This document shows positions 27,719 through 37,138 of a stretch of DNA of 64,000 nucleotides, piece by piece. The position numbers and the translations under genes were made by a program. The stretch comes from Lactobacillaceae bacterium (GTDB taxonomy: Bacteria; Bacillota; Bacilli; Lactobacillales; Lactobacillaceae). The notes below the pieces were generated by a model. The model did not search any database. It worked only from the letters and a program-made list of their open reading frames with translations, and was not told the origin of the DNA. Location: positions 1-64,000 of the forward strand of contig CADFHB010000003.1 in NCBI GenBank assembly GCA_902834055.1, given 5' to 3'. The number at the start of each line of letters is the position of its first letter. Positions within the stretch are counted from its first letter, which is position 1.

Positions 27719-28486
27719 CTACTGGTTAGCTTTATTAACTGCATCGATCACAGCGTAACGAAAGCCAGCTTTTTCGAGGGCCTCAACACCACGGATGGTT
27801 GTGCCACCCGGTGAAGTAACCTGGTCACGGAGCTGGCTGGGGGTGAGCTTGCTTTGTGCCGCTAAGGTCCCACTCCCCTTGACCATGCTGGCGATGAGTT
27901 GGTAGGCTGTCGACCGGTCTAAACCATACTTGACCGCGGCGTCGCCCAGCGCATCCATAAAGACGTCAACAAAGGCTGGACCACATCCCCCAACTACGCC
28001 GACGATGCTGAGCTGGTCTTCATTAACGGGCACCAGGTCGCCCAACTGGCTAAGAACGTGGGTGACCTGGTCGTAAGCGGGAGCCGGCAGGTCATTGGCC
28101 AAAGCGAGGCCGATCGTTCCCGCACCCACGGCAACCGGCGTGTTCGGAATAATTGCCGCCACGGGGTTGTCCGGGAGAATCGCCTTGATGTCCGCAATTT
28201 TTATCCCGGCTGCGGCCGATATAATGACCGTTTGCCGACCCAAGGAGGTAAAGCCCTTAACGATACTGATCGTGATTGCTGCCGGTGTGGTTAGGATAAC
28301 CACGTCTGGGTGTTGACTGATGACTTCTTCGGCGGTGCGGTAAAGTGGGAAACCAGCTTCTTTAGCAAAGGCACTGACCCGGGGATTAGTGGGGTTCATC
28401 CCCGCTACCTCGTCGTGCTTGCTCCTTAACAGCCCCTTGATAATCGCCGTCCCCATATTACCGACGCCAACAACCGTAACTTTCAT
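27719..28486 (-). CDS. proC: Pyrroline-5-carboxylate reductase
   Basis: The last step of proline synthesis, reducing P5C with NAD(P)H. The 255-aa protein has the Rossmann GVGNMGTAIIKGLL (about 6-19), the PNTPVAVGAGT segment (about 112-122) and the C-terminal signature with SPGGTTIRGVEALEKAGFR. It is slightly short of the usual 260-280 aa but complete. Single gene, divergent from the T-box operon. Confidence 0.93.
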   Translation of the reverse strand: MKVTVVGVGNMGTAIIKGLLRSKHDEVAGMNPTNPRVSAFAKEAGFPLYRTAEEVISQHPDVVILTTPAAITISIVKGFTSLGRQTVIISAAAGIKIADIKAILPDNPVAAIIPNTPVAVGAGTIGLALANDLPAPAYDQVTHVLSQLGDLVPVNEDQLSIVGVVGGCGPAFVDVFMDALGDAAVKYGLDRSTAYQLIASMVKGSGTLAAQSKLTPSQLRDQVTSPGGTTIRGVEALEKAGFRYAVIDAVNKANQ

Positions 28487-28557
28487 AATGGAAACCTCCT
28501 AACTGATAGCTTAATTGTACAATAGAACCGGTTCATTGGGAAAATTCTGAGAAAGTA

Positions 28558-28586
28558 TTGACATAAAATTAAAGAAAGATTAGAAT
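28558..28586 (+). promoter_or_regulatory. Promoter of the T-box operon
   Basis: TTGACA (28558-28563), a 17-base spacer and TAGAAT (28581-28586): a near-consensus sigma-A promoter. Confidence 0.8.
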
Positions 28587-28592
28587 ACCGTT

Positions 28593-28853
28593 AATGATAT
28601 TTGAGCGAACGGCAGATGAGTACTTATTTAGCAGTGCTAAGAGAGCCCCTACTTGGTGAGAAGGGGTCACGGCAAATGAGGAAGATGGTCTGCTATTAGT
28701 TTTTGTTGGTGAACAAGTGCAAACCAGCAACGGTCAAGTCCCGTTAGCGACTCTAAGTTGTTTGACTTATTGAGGCTGTCACTGCGAAGTGGCGGTAAAT
28801 TAAGGTGGTAAAACGGGTGCTCTCGTCCTTTTGTGGATGGGGGCCCTTTTTAG
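28593..28853 (+). promoter_or_regulatory. T-box leader, specifier read as methionine (AUG)
   Basis: A tRNA-sensing leader. Stem I features are visible: AGTA of the loop-E region (28619-28622), a distal loop with AAGAGAG and TTGGTGAG, and the 3' specifier strand GAGGAAGATGG (28678-28688). By alignment with the B. subtilis glyQS leader, the specifier is ATG at 28685-28687, followed by a purine and the lower helix. The T-box proper is TAAGGTGGTAAAAC (28801-28814), whose UGGU would pair with an ACCA tRNA end. A terminator (about 28815-28853, ending in TTTTT) follows. Uncharged tRNA-Met would allow readthrough into the genes at 28872-31837. The gap 28487-28871 holds nothing else. Confidence 0.85.
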
Positions 28854-28871
28854 TTAACGAGGTGTATTAAG

Positions 28872-29657
28872 ATGAAAATAAAAGTGGCACTAGCACAATT
28901 TAATGTTCAATTTGCCGACCCAGCAGCAAACCGGCACCGGATAGCTGAATTAACGGCCCAGGCGGCCATGGTCGGCGCCGATGTGGTTGTTTTCCCTGAA
29001 ATGTGGAATACCGGCTACGCACTTGACCAGCTTGACCAGTTAGCCGATGAGGACGGTAAGGCGACTACCGAACTATTTTACCGGCTTGCCCGCGAAAACC
29101 AGGTTGGGATCGTTGGTGGGTCGGTTGCCGTAAAGGAAAACGGTCACTTTTACAACCGGACCCTGGTGGTTGACTCCCTTGGCCAAGTGGTTGGTCAATA
29201 TGATAAGGTCCACCTCTTCCGGCTGATGAATGAGCACCGGTACTTGGCGGCCGGTGACCAGGAAAACTACTTCCGCCTGGCGGGGGCGTCGAGCGCTAGT
29301 TTTATCTGCTACGACCTTCGCTTCCCCGAGTGGGTACGGACCGTGGCTCGTCATGGTGCAGCAGTTCTTTATTTCCCAGCGGAATGGCCGGATGTCCGGA
29401 TCCCTCAGTGGGAGATGCTGTTAAAGGCCCGGGCGATTGAAAACCAGGCCTTTGTGGTCGCCGTCAACCGGGTGGGGGATGATCCGGATAACCACTTTAA
29501 CGGCCACTCACTGGCGATTGACCCCCTTGGCCGGGTCATCGCTGATGCGGGTGAAGAGGATGGCATTACGTATGCTGAACTAGACCTTGACCAGTTGGCG
29601 ATGGTCCGGGGACCGATTCCCGTGTTTGCTGACCGTCGTCCAGAACTATATAAATAA
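28872..29657 (+). CDS. Carbon-nitrogen hydrolase (omega-amidase/nitrilase superfamily)
   Basis: A 261-aa nitrilase-fold amidase with the full catalytic triad: Glu43 (VVFPEMW), Lys112 (YDKVHLF) and Cys146 (FICYDLRFPEW). The overall pattern resembles omega-amidases (YafV/Nit2, MtnU-like), which hydrolyse 2-oxoglutaramate or related ketoamides. First gene after a Met T-box and followed by an aminotransferase, which fits removal of the ketoamide left when glutamine donates its amino group. The substrate is inferred, not shown. Confidence 0.85.
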   Translation: MKIKVALAQFNVQFADPAANRHRIAELTAQAAMVGADVVVFPEMWNTGYALDQLDQLADEDGKATTELFYRLARENQVGIVGGSVAVKENGHFYNRTLVVDSLGQVVGQYDKVHLFRLMNEHRYLAAGDQENYFRLAGASSASFICYDLRFPEWVRTVARHGAAVLYFPAEWPDVRIPQWEMLLKARAIENQAFVVAVNRVGDDPDNHFNGHSLAIDPLGRVIADAGEEDGITYAELDLDQLAMVRGPIPVFADRRPELYK

Positions 29658-29677
29658 AAGAGAAAAGGGGAATTGAG

Positions 29678-30856
29678 ATGGAATTTCAACAATCAAAGCT
29701 ACTCGACACCTTACCAAAACAATTTTTTGCCAGCCTGGTGGCAAAGGTTAACCACAAGATTGCGTCCGGGGTGGACGTAATTAACTTGGGGCAGGGGAAC
29801 CCCGACAAGCCAACCCCTGACTACATTGTTAAATCGACCCAGAAGTGGGTGGCCGATCCAGCAACTCACAAATACTCACCCTTCCAAGGCCTGCCAGAAT
29901 TTAAAACAGCCGCCGCTGACTTCTATGCCGAAAAGTACGGTGCCCATTTCGATCCGGAACAGGAAGTGGCAATCTTGGGCGGGTCCAAGATTGGCCTGGT
30001 TGAATTACCCTGGGCGTTGATGAACCCTGGAGATACCTACCTACTACCAGATCCCGGTTATCCAGATTACTTCTCTGGTGCCGCCCTCGGCGAGGTTAAG
30101 TTTGAAACCGTACCGTTGTTAGCAGAAAATAACTTTTTACCGGACCTCAAGGCAATTCCAGAAGCGGTCGCCAAGCGGGCCAAGTTTTTCTACCTGAACT
30201 ATCCGAACAACCCTACCGGGGCCGTAGCAACGAAGGAGTTTTATGCGGAGCTAGTGGCCTGGGCGAAGAAGTATCACGTCGGTATCATTAGTGACTTCGC
30301 CTACGGTGCTCTGGGCTTTGAAGGCCAGGCTCCGCTTAGCTTCATGCAGACACCGGGGGCTAAGGACGTGGGGATTGAGTTCTATACCTTCTCCAAGACC
30401 TTTAACATGGCCGGCTGGCGGGTCGCCTTTGCGGTTGGTAACAAGGACATTATTGGGGCCTTGAACTTGATCCAAGACCACCTCTTTGTTAGCCTCTTCC
30501 CCGCTCTTCAGCGGGCCGCAATCGATGCCTTAAAGGACCCCCAGCGGGATGGTGAGATTGCCAAAATCGTTGGCCGCTATGAAGAACGGCGCAATGCCTT
30601 CGTGGATGCGGCCGAAAAGATCGGCTGGCACGCTTTCGTTCCTAAGGGGACCTTCTATGCTTGGATGCCAGTGCCAAAGGGGTACACTAGTGAATCCTTT
30701 GCCGACCTATTATTGGACAAGGCCGGCGTTGCGGTTGCTCCTGGTAATGGCTTCGGCGAGCATGGTGAAGGTTACGTCCGGATTGGGCTATTGATTGAGC
30801 CCGCCCGTCTGAAAGAGGCCGTTGCCCGGGTCGCTAAGTTGCACTTGTTTGATTAG
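29678..30856 (+). CDS. PLP-dependent aminotransferase, class I/II
   Basis: A fold-type I aminotransferase of 392 aa. The PLP lysine is in TFSKTFNMAGWR (about Lys240), with YPNNPTGAVA (PLP-binding Asn/Pro) and SDFAYGALGF (Asp/Tyr). The C-terminal arginine region is YVRIGLLIEP. Downstream of a Met T-box and an omega-amidase-like gene, it may reaminate 4-methylthio-2-oxobutyrate or transaminate Met and other hydrophobic amino acids. Specificity cannot be read from sequence. Ribosome site AAAAGGGG; 20 bases after the previous gene. Confidence 0.85.
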   Translation: MEFQQSKLLDTLPKQFFASLVAKVNHKIASGVDVINLGQGNPDKPTPDYIVKSTQKWVADPATHKYSPFQGLPEFKTAAADFYAEKYGAHFDPEQEVAILGGSKIGLVELPWALMNPGDTYLLPDPGYPDYFSGAALGEVKFETVPLLAENNFLPDLKAIPEAVAKRAKFFYLNYPNNPTGAVATKEFYAELVAWAKKYHVGIISDFAYGALGFEGQAPLSFMQTPGAKDVGIEFYTFSKTFNMAGWRVAFAVGNKDIIGALNLIQDHLFVSLFPALQRAAIDALKDPQRDGEIAKIVGRYEERRNAFVDAAEKIGWHAFVPKGTFYAWMPVPKGYTSESFADLLLDKAGVAVAPGNGFGEHGEGYVRIGLLIEPARLKEAVARVAKLHLFD

Positions 30857-30874
30857 ACTAAGGGGGAATTAAGT

Positions 30875-31837
30875 ATGACATTAAAGTATACAGTTTTAGG
30901 TGCTGGGGCAATGGGACTGCGTTTTGGCGTCCTGCTCCAGGAAGTGGCTGGTGCTAAGGTTGACTTTGTTGATAACTGGGCACCGCAAGTTACGACGATT
31001 CAAAAGCAGGGGGGCGTTTACGTTTCCCGGGACCATGAAAACCGCCACCTGGTACCAATTAACATCTATTCGCCAGAAGACTACCAAGGTGACCCGGACG
31101 TCTTCATCGTCTTTGCCAAGCAAATGACGTTAGCGGACCTTTTGAAACGCAGTGCCCACTTCTTCCATCCGGACCACCAGTACGTCTTCTCCGGCATGAA
31201 TGGGATGGGACACATTGAAAAGATTAACCAGTACTTCCCTAAAGAACACGTCGTGGCCGGGACCTGCCTAATTGGAACGGTGCTCAATAAAGCGGGGGAT
31301 GTTGACTTTATCGGTAAATCCGGTGCCGGGTCAATTAACCTGGCCGCGCAGACCGGGCAGGCGGATGAGCGGGTCAAGGAGATTGTGGCGGACTTCACCA
31401 CTGCCAACATTAACCCCCACCTAAATGACAATTTCCTGGGGACTTTGATGACCAAGGTTGTCTTTAACTCCGTGATTAACACGATTTGTACGCTGTTTGA
31501 GATTCAAATGGGGCAGTTCATCGACTACCCCGGCGCAGAAAAGTTAGGCAAACAGCTAATCAACGAGGCCTTTGACGTTGCTGAACGGGCGGGCATCCAG
31601 TTACTCAGTACCCGGGAAGAAGAATGGCAAACGATTAAGTACGTCAGTGAGGTAACGAACCCGCTGCATTACCCATCAATGTATCAAGATATGTCTAAGG
31701 GCCGTCTTACTGAGGTTGACTACATTAATGGTTACATTTATGACCTGGGAAAGAAATATAATTATGAGGCCAGCACGCATGACTTCTTGCGTAACCTGGT
31801 CCACCTTGCTGAAAACACCCGCAAGTTCCGCAAGTAA
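30875..31837 (+). CDS. Ketopantoate reductase (PanE/ApbA) family oxidoreductase
   Basis: An NAD(P)H-dependent 2-oxoacid reductase of 320 aa with N-terminal VLGAGAMGLRFGVLLQ, a central Lys/Asn pair (TKVVFNSVINTICTLF) and C-terminal MYQDMSKGRLTEVDYINGYI. Standard PanE makes pantoate. In Lactococcus a PanE homologue works as a D-2-hydroxyacid dehydrogenase on amino-acid-derived keto acids. The operon context (T-box, aminotransferase) favours the latter, and no panB/panC/panD is adjacent. Third and last gene of the unit. Confidence 0.8.
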   Translation: MTLKYTVLGAGAMGLRFGVLLQEVAGAKVDFVDNWAPQVTTIQKQGGVYVSRDHENRHLVPINIYSPEDYQGDPDVFIVFAKQMTLADLLKRSAHFFHPDHQYVFSGMNGMGHIEKINQYFPKEHVVAGTCLIGTVLNKAGDVDFIGKSGAGSINLAAQTGQADERVKEIVADFTTANINPHLNDNFLGTLMTKVVFNSVINTICTLFEIQMGQFIDYPGAEKLGKQLINEAFDVAERAGIQLLSTREEEWQTIKYVSEVTNPLHYPSMYQDMSKGRLTEVDYINGYIYDLGKKYNYEASTHDFLRNLVHLAENTRKFRK

Positions 31838-31840
31838 ATA

Positions 31841-31896
31841 AAAAGGTAGGAGGCTGAGACCCGTGGGTAACGGGACGAAGCCTCCTGCCTTTTTTG
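31841..31896. terminator. Bidirectional terminator between the T-box operon and the ABC-F gene
   Basis: Arms AAAAGGTAGGAGGCT (31841-31855) and AGCCTCCTGCCTTTTTT (31879-31895), between convergent genes. Confidence 0.85.
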
Positions 31897-31901
31897 AAAT
31901 T

Positions 31902-33839
31902 CTAATTTATCTGGTCAAATTCTTCTAGTTTTTCCGCAGCCGCGGTCCAGGCTAGTTCGACCTCATCCGACTGGTTCTTAAGATCGTCAAGTTGCTTTTG
32001 GAGGTCGGTTAGCTTACCAATATCAGTGGCTACTTCGGGCTGGCTCATCTGCTCTTGGATTGCGGCCTGTGAACTTTCAAGGTCACCCATTTGCTTTTCC
32101 AACCGGTCAACTTCTCGCTGGAGCTTACGCCGGGCCCGTTGTTGGTCCTTGCTTTGCTGGTAAGATTGCTTTCCCTTAGAAGCCGGTTCCTTAGGTGCAC
32201 TTGTGCTACCGGTGCTCGGTGCTGGCCCCGCGCTGGCGGTAGCGGTGAGGTAGTCATCATAATTTCCTTCGTAGTGCTTAATTCCATCAGCACGCATATC
32301 TAAGATATCGGTGGCCACCTGGTTGATGAAGTACCGGTCGTGTGAAACAAAGAGGACGGTTCCCGTAAACTCGTTGATGGCACTTTCGAGCACTTCCCGA
32401 CTGTCAATGTCCAGGTGGTTGGTTGGTTCATCGAGGATTAAGAAGTTAATCGGTTCAAACGACAGCTTAGTTAATTCCAGCCGGGCCTTTTCACCCCCGG
32501 AAAGTTCATGGACAACCTTGTAGACGTCATCGCCAACAAAGAGGAAGCTGCCGAGGAGGGAGCGAATGTCCTTTTCGGCTACCTCGGGGTGGTCATCCCA
32601 GACCTCATCCAAAACGGTCTTATCAGGGTGTAGTTGCTGTTGCTCCTGGTCATAGTAACCAATTTCAAGGTTGGCACCAAGCTTGATGGTGCCACTAATC
32701 GCGGGAATCTTATGGAGGAGGGTCTTAAGCAGAGTGGACTTGCCAATCCCGTTTGGGCCAATGATACCGAGACGGTGGGGCTTGCGGACGGCAAACGAAA
32801 GGGGCCCCGCAAGGACTTGGTCATCGTAGCCAATCTTTAGTTGGTCAACGTCCAGGACTTCGTTACCACTGTCTTTATCACTGTGAAAATGGAAGTGGAT
32901 CGACTGGTCATCGGTCGTTGGCCGTTCTAAGCGGTCCATCTTAGCCAGCTGCTTGCGACGGGCCTGGGCCTGCTTGGTGGTTGATGCCCGGACGATGTTA
33001 CGGTTTACGAAGTCTTCGAGTTTAGCAATCTTCTTTTGCTGCTGGTCATAATGTTTCCACTCGGCCTTAAGCCGTTCTTGCTTATGCTGGACAAACTGGG
33101 TGTAGTTACCGGTGTAATGGTGGAGGGTCCGGTTATCGAGGTCATAGACATCTTTAACGACGTGGTCGAGGAAGTACCGGTCGTGAGAGACGACTAAGAG
33201 AGCGCCACTGTAACCTTTTAAATAATCCTCTAGCCAAGCCAGGACCCCCATGTCCAAGTGGTTGGTCGGTTCGTCAAGGATTAGCAGGTTCGGCGCCTGG
33301 AGTAAGATCTTGGCCAGGGCGAGTTTGGTCTTTTGACCACCGGATAAGGCGTTGACCGGAGTATCATAATACTCTTCGCCAAAGCCAAAGCCGGTTAAGA
33401 TTCCCCGCATCCGGGACTCGTATTCAAAGCCACCTTCCTTTTTGAAGTTAGTTTGGAGGTGGTCGTATTGTTTTAAGACTTGCTGATAATGGTCGGTGCT
33501 GGAATCGAGCGTTGCCAATTGCTGTTCCAGTTCGTGGATGGTTGCCTCTTCTTGGTGGAGGGGGGCAAAGACCGTATCTAGTTCCGCCCAGATGGAGTTT
33601 TGACTATCAAGCCCTTGGTCCTGGGCTAGGTAACCAATCGTGAGGTTCTTTACCTTGCTGATCGTTCCCTCATCCGGTTCGGTAATCCCGGCGATCATTT
33701 TTAGAAGGGTCGTCTTACCAGCCCCGTTACGGCCAACCAGTGCGGTCCGGCCATGGTCTTGCACCTGTAAATTAATGTTATGGAATAATACGTCAGCACC
33801 AAAGCGGCGCTCAACGTCACTTGCTTGCAACAGAATCAT
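31902..33839 (-). CDS. ABC-F family ATPase (YdiF-like)
   Basis: A soluble protein with two ABC nucleotide-binding domains and no membrane segment, acting on the ribosome. It has 645 aa from ATG 33839 (GAGG seven bases upstream); a TTG at 33860 is less likely. Domain 1 has GRNGAGKTTLLKM, LSGGQKTKLALAKILL and LLILDEPTNHLDM. The inter-domain linker is basic (about 240-300), the typical P-site tRNA interaction motif region. Domain 2 has GPNGIGKSTLLKTLL, LSGGEKARLELTKL and LDEPTNHLDI. A charged C-terminal coiled coil (about 560-640) resembles Uup/YdiF. It looks like a housekeeping translation factor, not a resistance determinant, although that is an inference. Confidence 0.88.
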   Translation of the reverse strand: MILLQASDVERRFGADVLFHNINLQVQDHGRTALVGRNGAGKTTLLKMIAGITEPDEGTISKVKNLTIGYLAQDQGLDSQNSIWAELDTVFAPLHQEEATIHELEQQLATLDSSTDHYQQVLKQYDHLQTNFKKEGGFEYESRMRGILTGFGFGEEYYDTPVNALSGGQKTKLALAKILLQAPNLLILDEPTNHLDMGVLAWLEDYLKGYSGALLVVSHDRYFLDHVVKDVYDLDNRTLHHYTGNYTQFVQHKQERLKAEWKHYDQQQKKIAKLEDFVNRNIVRASTTKQAQARRKQLAKMDRLERPTTDDQSIHFHFHSDKDSGNEVLDVDQLKIGYDDQVLAGPLSFAVRKPHRLGIIGPNGIGKSTLLKTLLHKIPAISGTIKLGANLEIGYYDQEQQQLHPDKTVLDEVWDDHPEVAEKDIRSLLGSFLFVGDDVYKVVHELSGGEKARLELTKLSFEPINFLILDEPTNHLDIDSREVLESAINEFTGTVLFVSHDRYFINQVATDILDMRADGIKHYEGNYDDYLTATASAGPAPSTGSTSAPKEPASKGKQSYQQSKDQQRARRKLQREVDRLEKQMGDLESSQAAIQEQMSQPEVATDIGKLTDLQKQLDDLKNQSDEVELAWTAAAEKLEEFDQIN

Positions 33840-33917
33840 TTTGAAACCTCGCTCAATCAATATTCTTTAACTATTTTAGCAGATTTCATTAAGTTTTACT
33901 GAAATACGAAAATTATA

Positions 33918-33935
33918 TTGTATACCACTTCACAA
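33918..33935. promoter_or_regulatory. Rex operator overlapping the rex promoter
   Basis: TTGTATACCACTTCACAA matches TTGTGAA-N4-TTCACAA at 12 of 14 defined positions, with a perfect right half. The right half overlaps the -35 element, which implies NADH/NAD+-responsive autorepression. Confidence 0.75.
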
Positions 33936-33957
33936 AAGCAGGGAAAATTGCTAGAAT
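33929..33957 (+). promoter_or_regulatory. rex promoter
   Basis: TTCACA (33929-33934), 17-base spacer, TAGAAT (33952-33957). About 100 bases of leader follow, with a GCCAG/CTGGC hairpin near 33981-33994. Confidence 0.65.
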
Positions 33958-34061
33958 AGTTAGGAACTAAATTTCACAAGGCCAGAATGCTGGCTGCACT
34001 TAGCGGTTACTTGCAGTCAAAAGCAACTAAATAATTGATTGAGAAAGGAATAGAAATTAAT

Positions 34062-34709
34062 ATGGCTACTAAGAAAATACCAAGAGCGACAGCACGTCGT
34101 CTCCCGATTTATTATCGGTACCTCACAATTTTACTAAATGCGAAGAAGGAACGGGTCTCTTCAACCGAGCTATCGGAAGCCGTCCAGGTTGACTCTGCAA
34201 CGATTCGGCGCGACTTTTCCTACTTTGGTGAGCTTGGCAAGCGGGGGTATGGCTATGATGTTGCCAGCCTACTCAAGTTCTTCAAGGGAATCCTCCACCA
34301 GGATTCACTAGTGAGCGTTGCCTTAGTCGGGGTTGGGAGTCTGGGGAGCGCCCTGTTGAACTTCAACTTTCACCAGGATACGAACTTACGGATCAGTGCC
34401 GCCTTTGACACGAAGCCCGAGTTAGCCAACAAGATTAAAAGTGGGATTCCGGTTTACCCGGCTAGTGACATTAAGAAGCAACTTAAGGAACAACAGATTG
34501 ATATTGTCATCTTAACCGTTCCGGGCGAACATGCCCAAGAAGTGGCGGACCAGTTGGTTGAAGCCGGGGTCCGGGGGATCTTGAACTTCTCACCGGTTCG
34601 CCTGTCAGTGCCGAAGGGTGTTCAGGTGCAAAATATTGACCTGACGAATGAACTGCAGACGTTAATTTACTTTATTAAAAACTATGGACCGGATGGTAGT
34701 AAAAAATAG
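34062..34709 (+). CDS. rex: Redox-sensing transcriptional repressor Rex
   Basis: Rex binds operators when NAD+ is high and leaves when NADH rises, controlling fermentation genes. The 215-aa protein begins [21 protein letters not shown], with a winged-helix domain (about 1-80, including [24 protein letters not shown]) and a Rossmann domain ([16 protein letters not shown]). The C-terminal helix ending [11 protein letters not shown] swaps between subunits. I chose ATG 34062 to fit the family start; the frame is open to TTG 34035. adhE in this window carries a plausible target site. Confidence 0.95.
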   Translation: MATKKIPRATARRLPIYYRYLTILLNAKKERVSSTELSEAVQVDSATIRRDFSYFGELGKRGYGYDVASLLKFFKGILHQDSLVSVALVGVGSLGSALLNFNFHQDTNLRISAAFDTKPELANKIKSGIPVYPASDIKKQLKEQQIDIVILTVPGEHAQEVADQLVEAGVRGILNFSPVRLSVPKGVQVQNIDLTNELQTLIYFIKNYGPDGSKK

Positions 34710-34715
34710 TAAATA

Positions 34716-34753
34716 AGGAGTTGGATGTTATGTAGCAGTGCCAACTCTTTTTT
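34716..34753 (+). terminator. Terminator of rex
   Basis: GGAGTTGG (34717-34724) pairs with CCAACTC (34741-34747), followed by seven T. Confidence 0.75.
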
Positions 34754-34837
34754 ATATTGTAGTCGTAGGAAATTAGGCCGGCGGAAGGGCCCTTAATTGG
34801 CTACCACCGGGGCGGTTTCCCCGCATCTTGAACGAAA

Positions 34838-34854
34838 AGTCAAAATTAGTCAAA
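34838..34854 (+). promoter_or_regulatory. CtsR box upstream of groESL
   Basis: AGTCAAA-ATT-AGTCAAA matches the CtsR heptad repeat (A/G)GTCAAA-N3-(A/G)GTCAAA completely. It ends eight bases before the -35. Confidence 0.7.
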
Positions 34855-34862
34855 CTTTATCA

Positions 34863-34890
34863 TTGCTTTTTAGGAGAAAAATGGTATAGT
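34863..34890 (+). promoter_or_regulatory. groESL promoter
   Basis: TTGCTT (34863-34868), 16-base spacer, TATAGT (34885-34890), located between the CtsR box and CIRCE. Confidence 0.65.
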
Positions 34891-34901
34891 AGTAAATGTG
34901 G

Positions 34902-34928
34902 TTAGCACTTAAGACGTAAGAGTGCTAA
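34902..34928. promoter_or_regulatory. CIRCE element (HrcA operator)
   Basis: TTAGCACTT-N9-GAGTGCTAA, 17 of 18 bases of the consensus, just after the -10 and near the expected transcription start. Confidence 0.93.
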
Positions 34929-34965
34929 AACTTAAAATAATAATTAACAAGATGGAGGGATTAAC

Positions 34966-35250
34966 GTGTTAAAACCATTAGGAGACCGCGTTGTTCTTAA
35001 AGCTGAAACTGAAGAAGAAAAGACAGTTGGCGGAATTGTCCTTGCTTCGAACGTAAAGGAAAAGCCAACTACTGGTAAGGTTATTGCTGTTGGTGAGGGT
35101 CGGACCCTTGATAACGGCGAAAAGCTTGCTCCAGCTGTTAAAGAAGGCGACCGGGTACTCTTTGATAAGTACGCCGGCAATGAAGTTGAATACAACGGTG
35201 AAAAGTACTTAGTAGTTCACGAAAAGGACTTAGTAGCGGTAATCGACTAA
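34966..35250 (+). CDS. groES: Co-chaperonin GroES
   Basis: The heptameric lid of the GroEL folding chamber. It is 94 aa with the N-terminal [12 protein letters not shown], the mobile loop [19 protein letters not shown] and [20 protein letters not shown]. Start GTG follows GATGGAGGG. Expressed with groEL from a promoter carrying CIRCE and CtsR sites. Confidence 0.97.
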   Translation: MLKPLGDRVVLKAETEEEKTVGGIVLASNVKEKPTTGKVIAVGEGRTLDNGEKLAPAVKEGDRVLFDKYAGNEVEYNGEKYLVVHEKDLVAVID

Positions 35251-35305
35251 TTATTAAATACGTAAATAAAATCAGAATTAAGTAAATATTTTGAGGTGAC
35301 AATAA

Positions 35306-36937
<1,632 letters not shown>

Positions 36938-36958
36938 TTTAACATTACTAAAATAATT

Positions 36959-37019
36959 GGCTGAAGCTCAGCTCGTCGATGATTTAACGATGATTGGGGC
37001 TTCGGCCTTTTTATTTTTT
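36959..37019 (+). terminator. Terminator of groESL
   Basis: Long imperfect hairpin with arms GGCTGAAGCTC (36959-36969) and GGGGCTTCGGCC (36996-37007), then TTTTTATTTTTT. Confidence 0.8.
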
Positions 37020-37138
37020 GCCGGTAATTTGGATTTCCTTCGCCATGATAATTGAAAAGTAGGATAATTAGTTGTAACATTGTCCAGTCATAGGATTAAA
37101 ATAGACTAAACAAAATATCGGTAAATAGGAGGATAGTT

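Noticed and set aside
37020..37138. c-di-AMP (ydaO-type) riboswitch before kimA
   Set aside because: The interval is short and AT-rich with none of the conserved motifs and no terminator hairpin.
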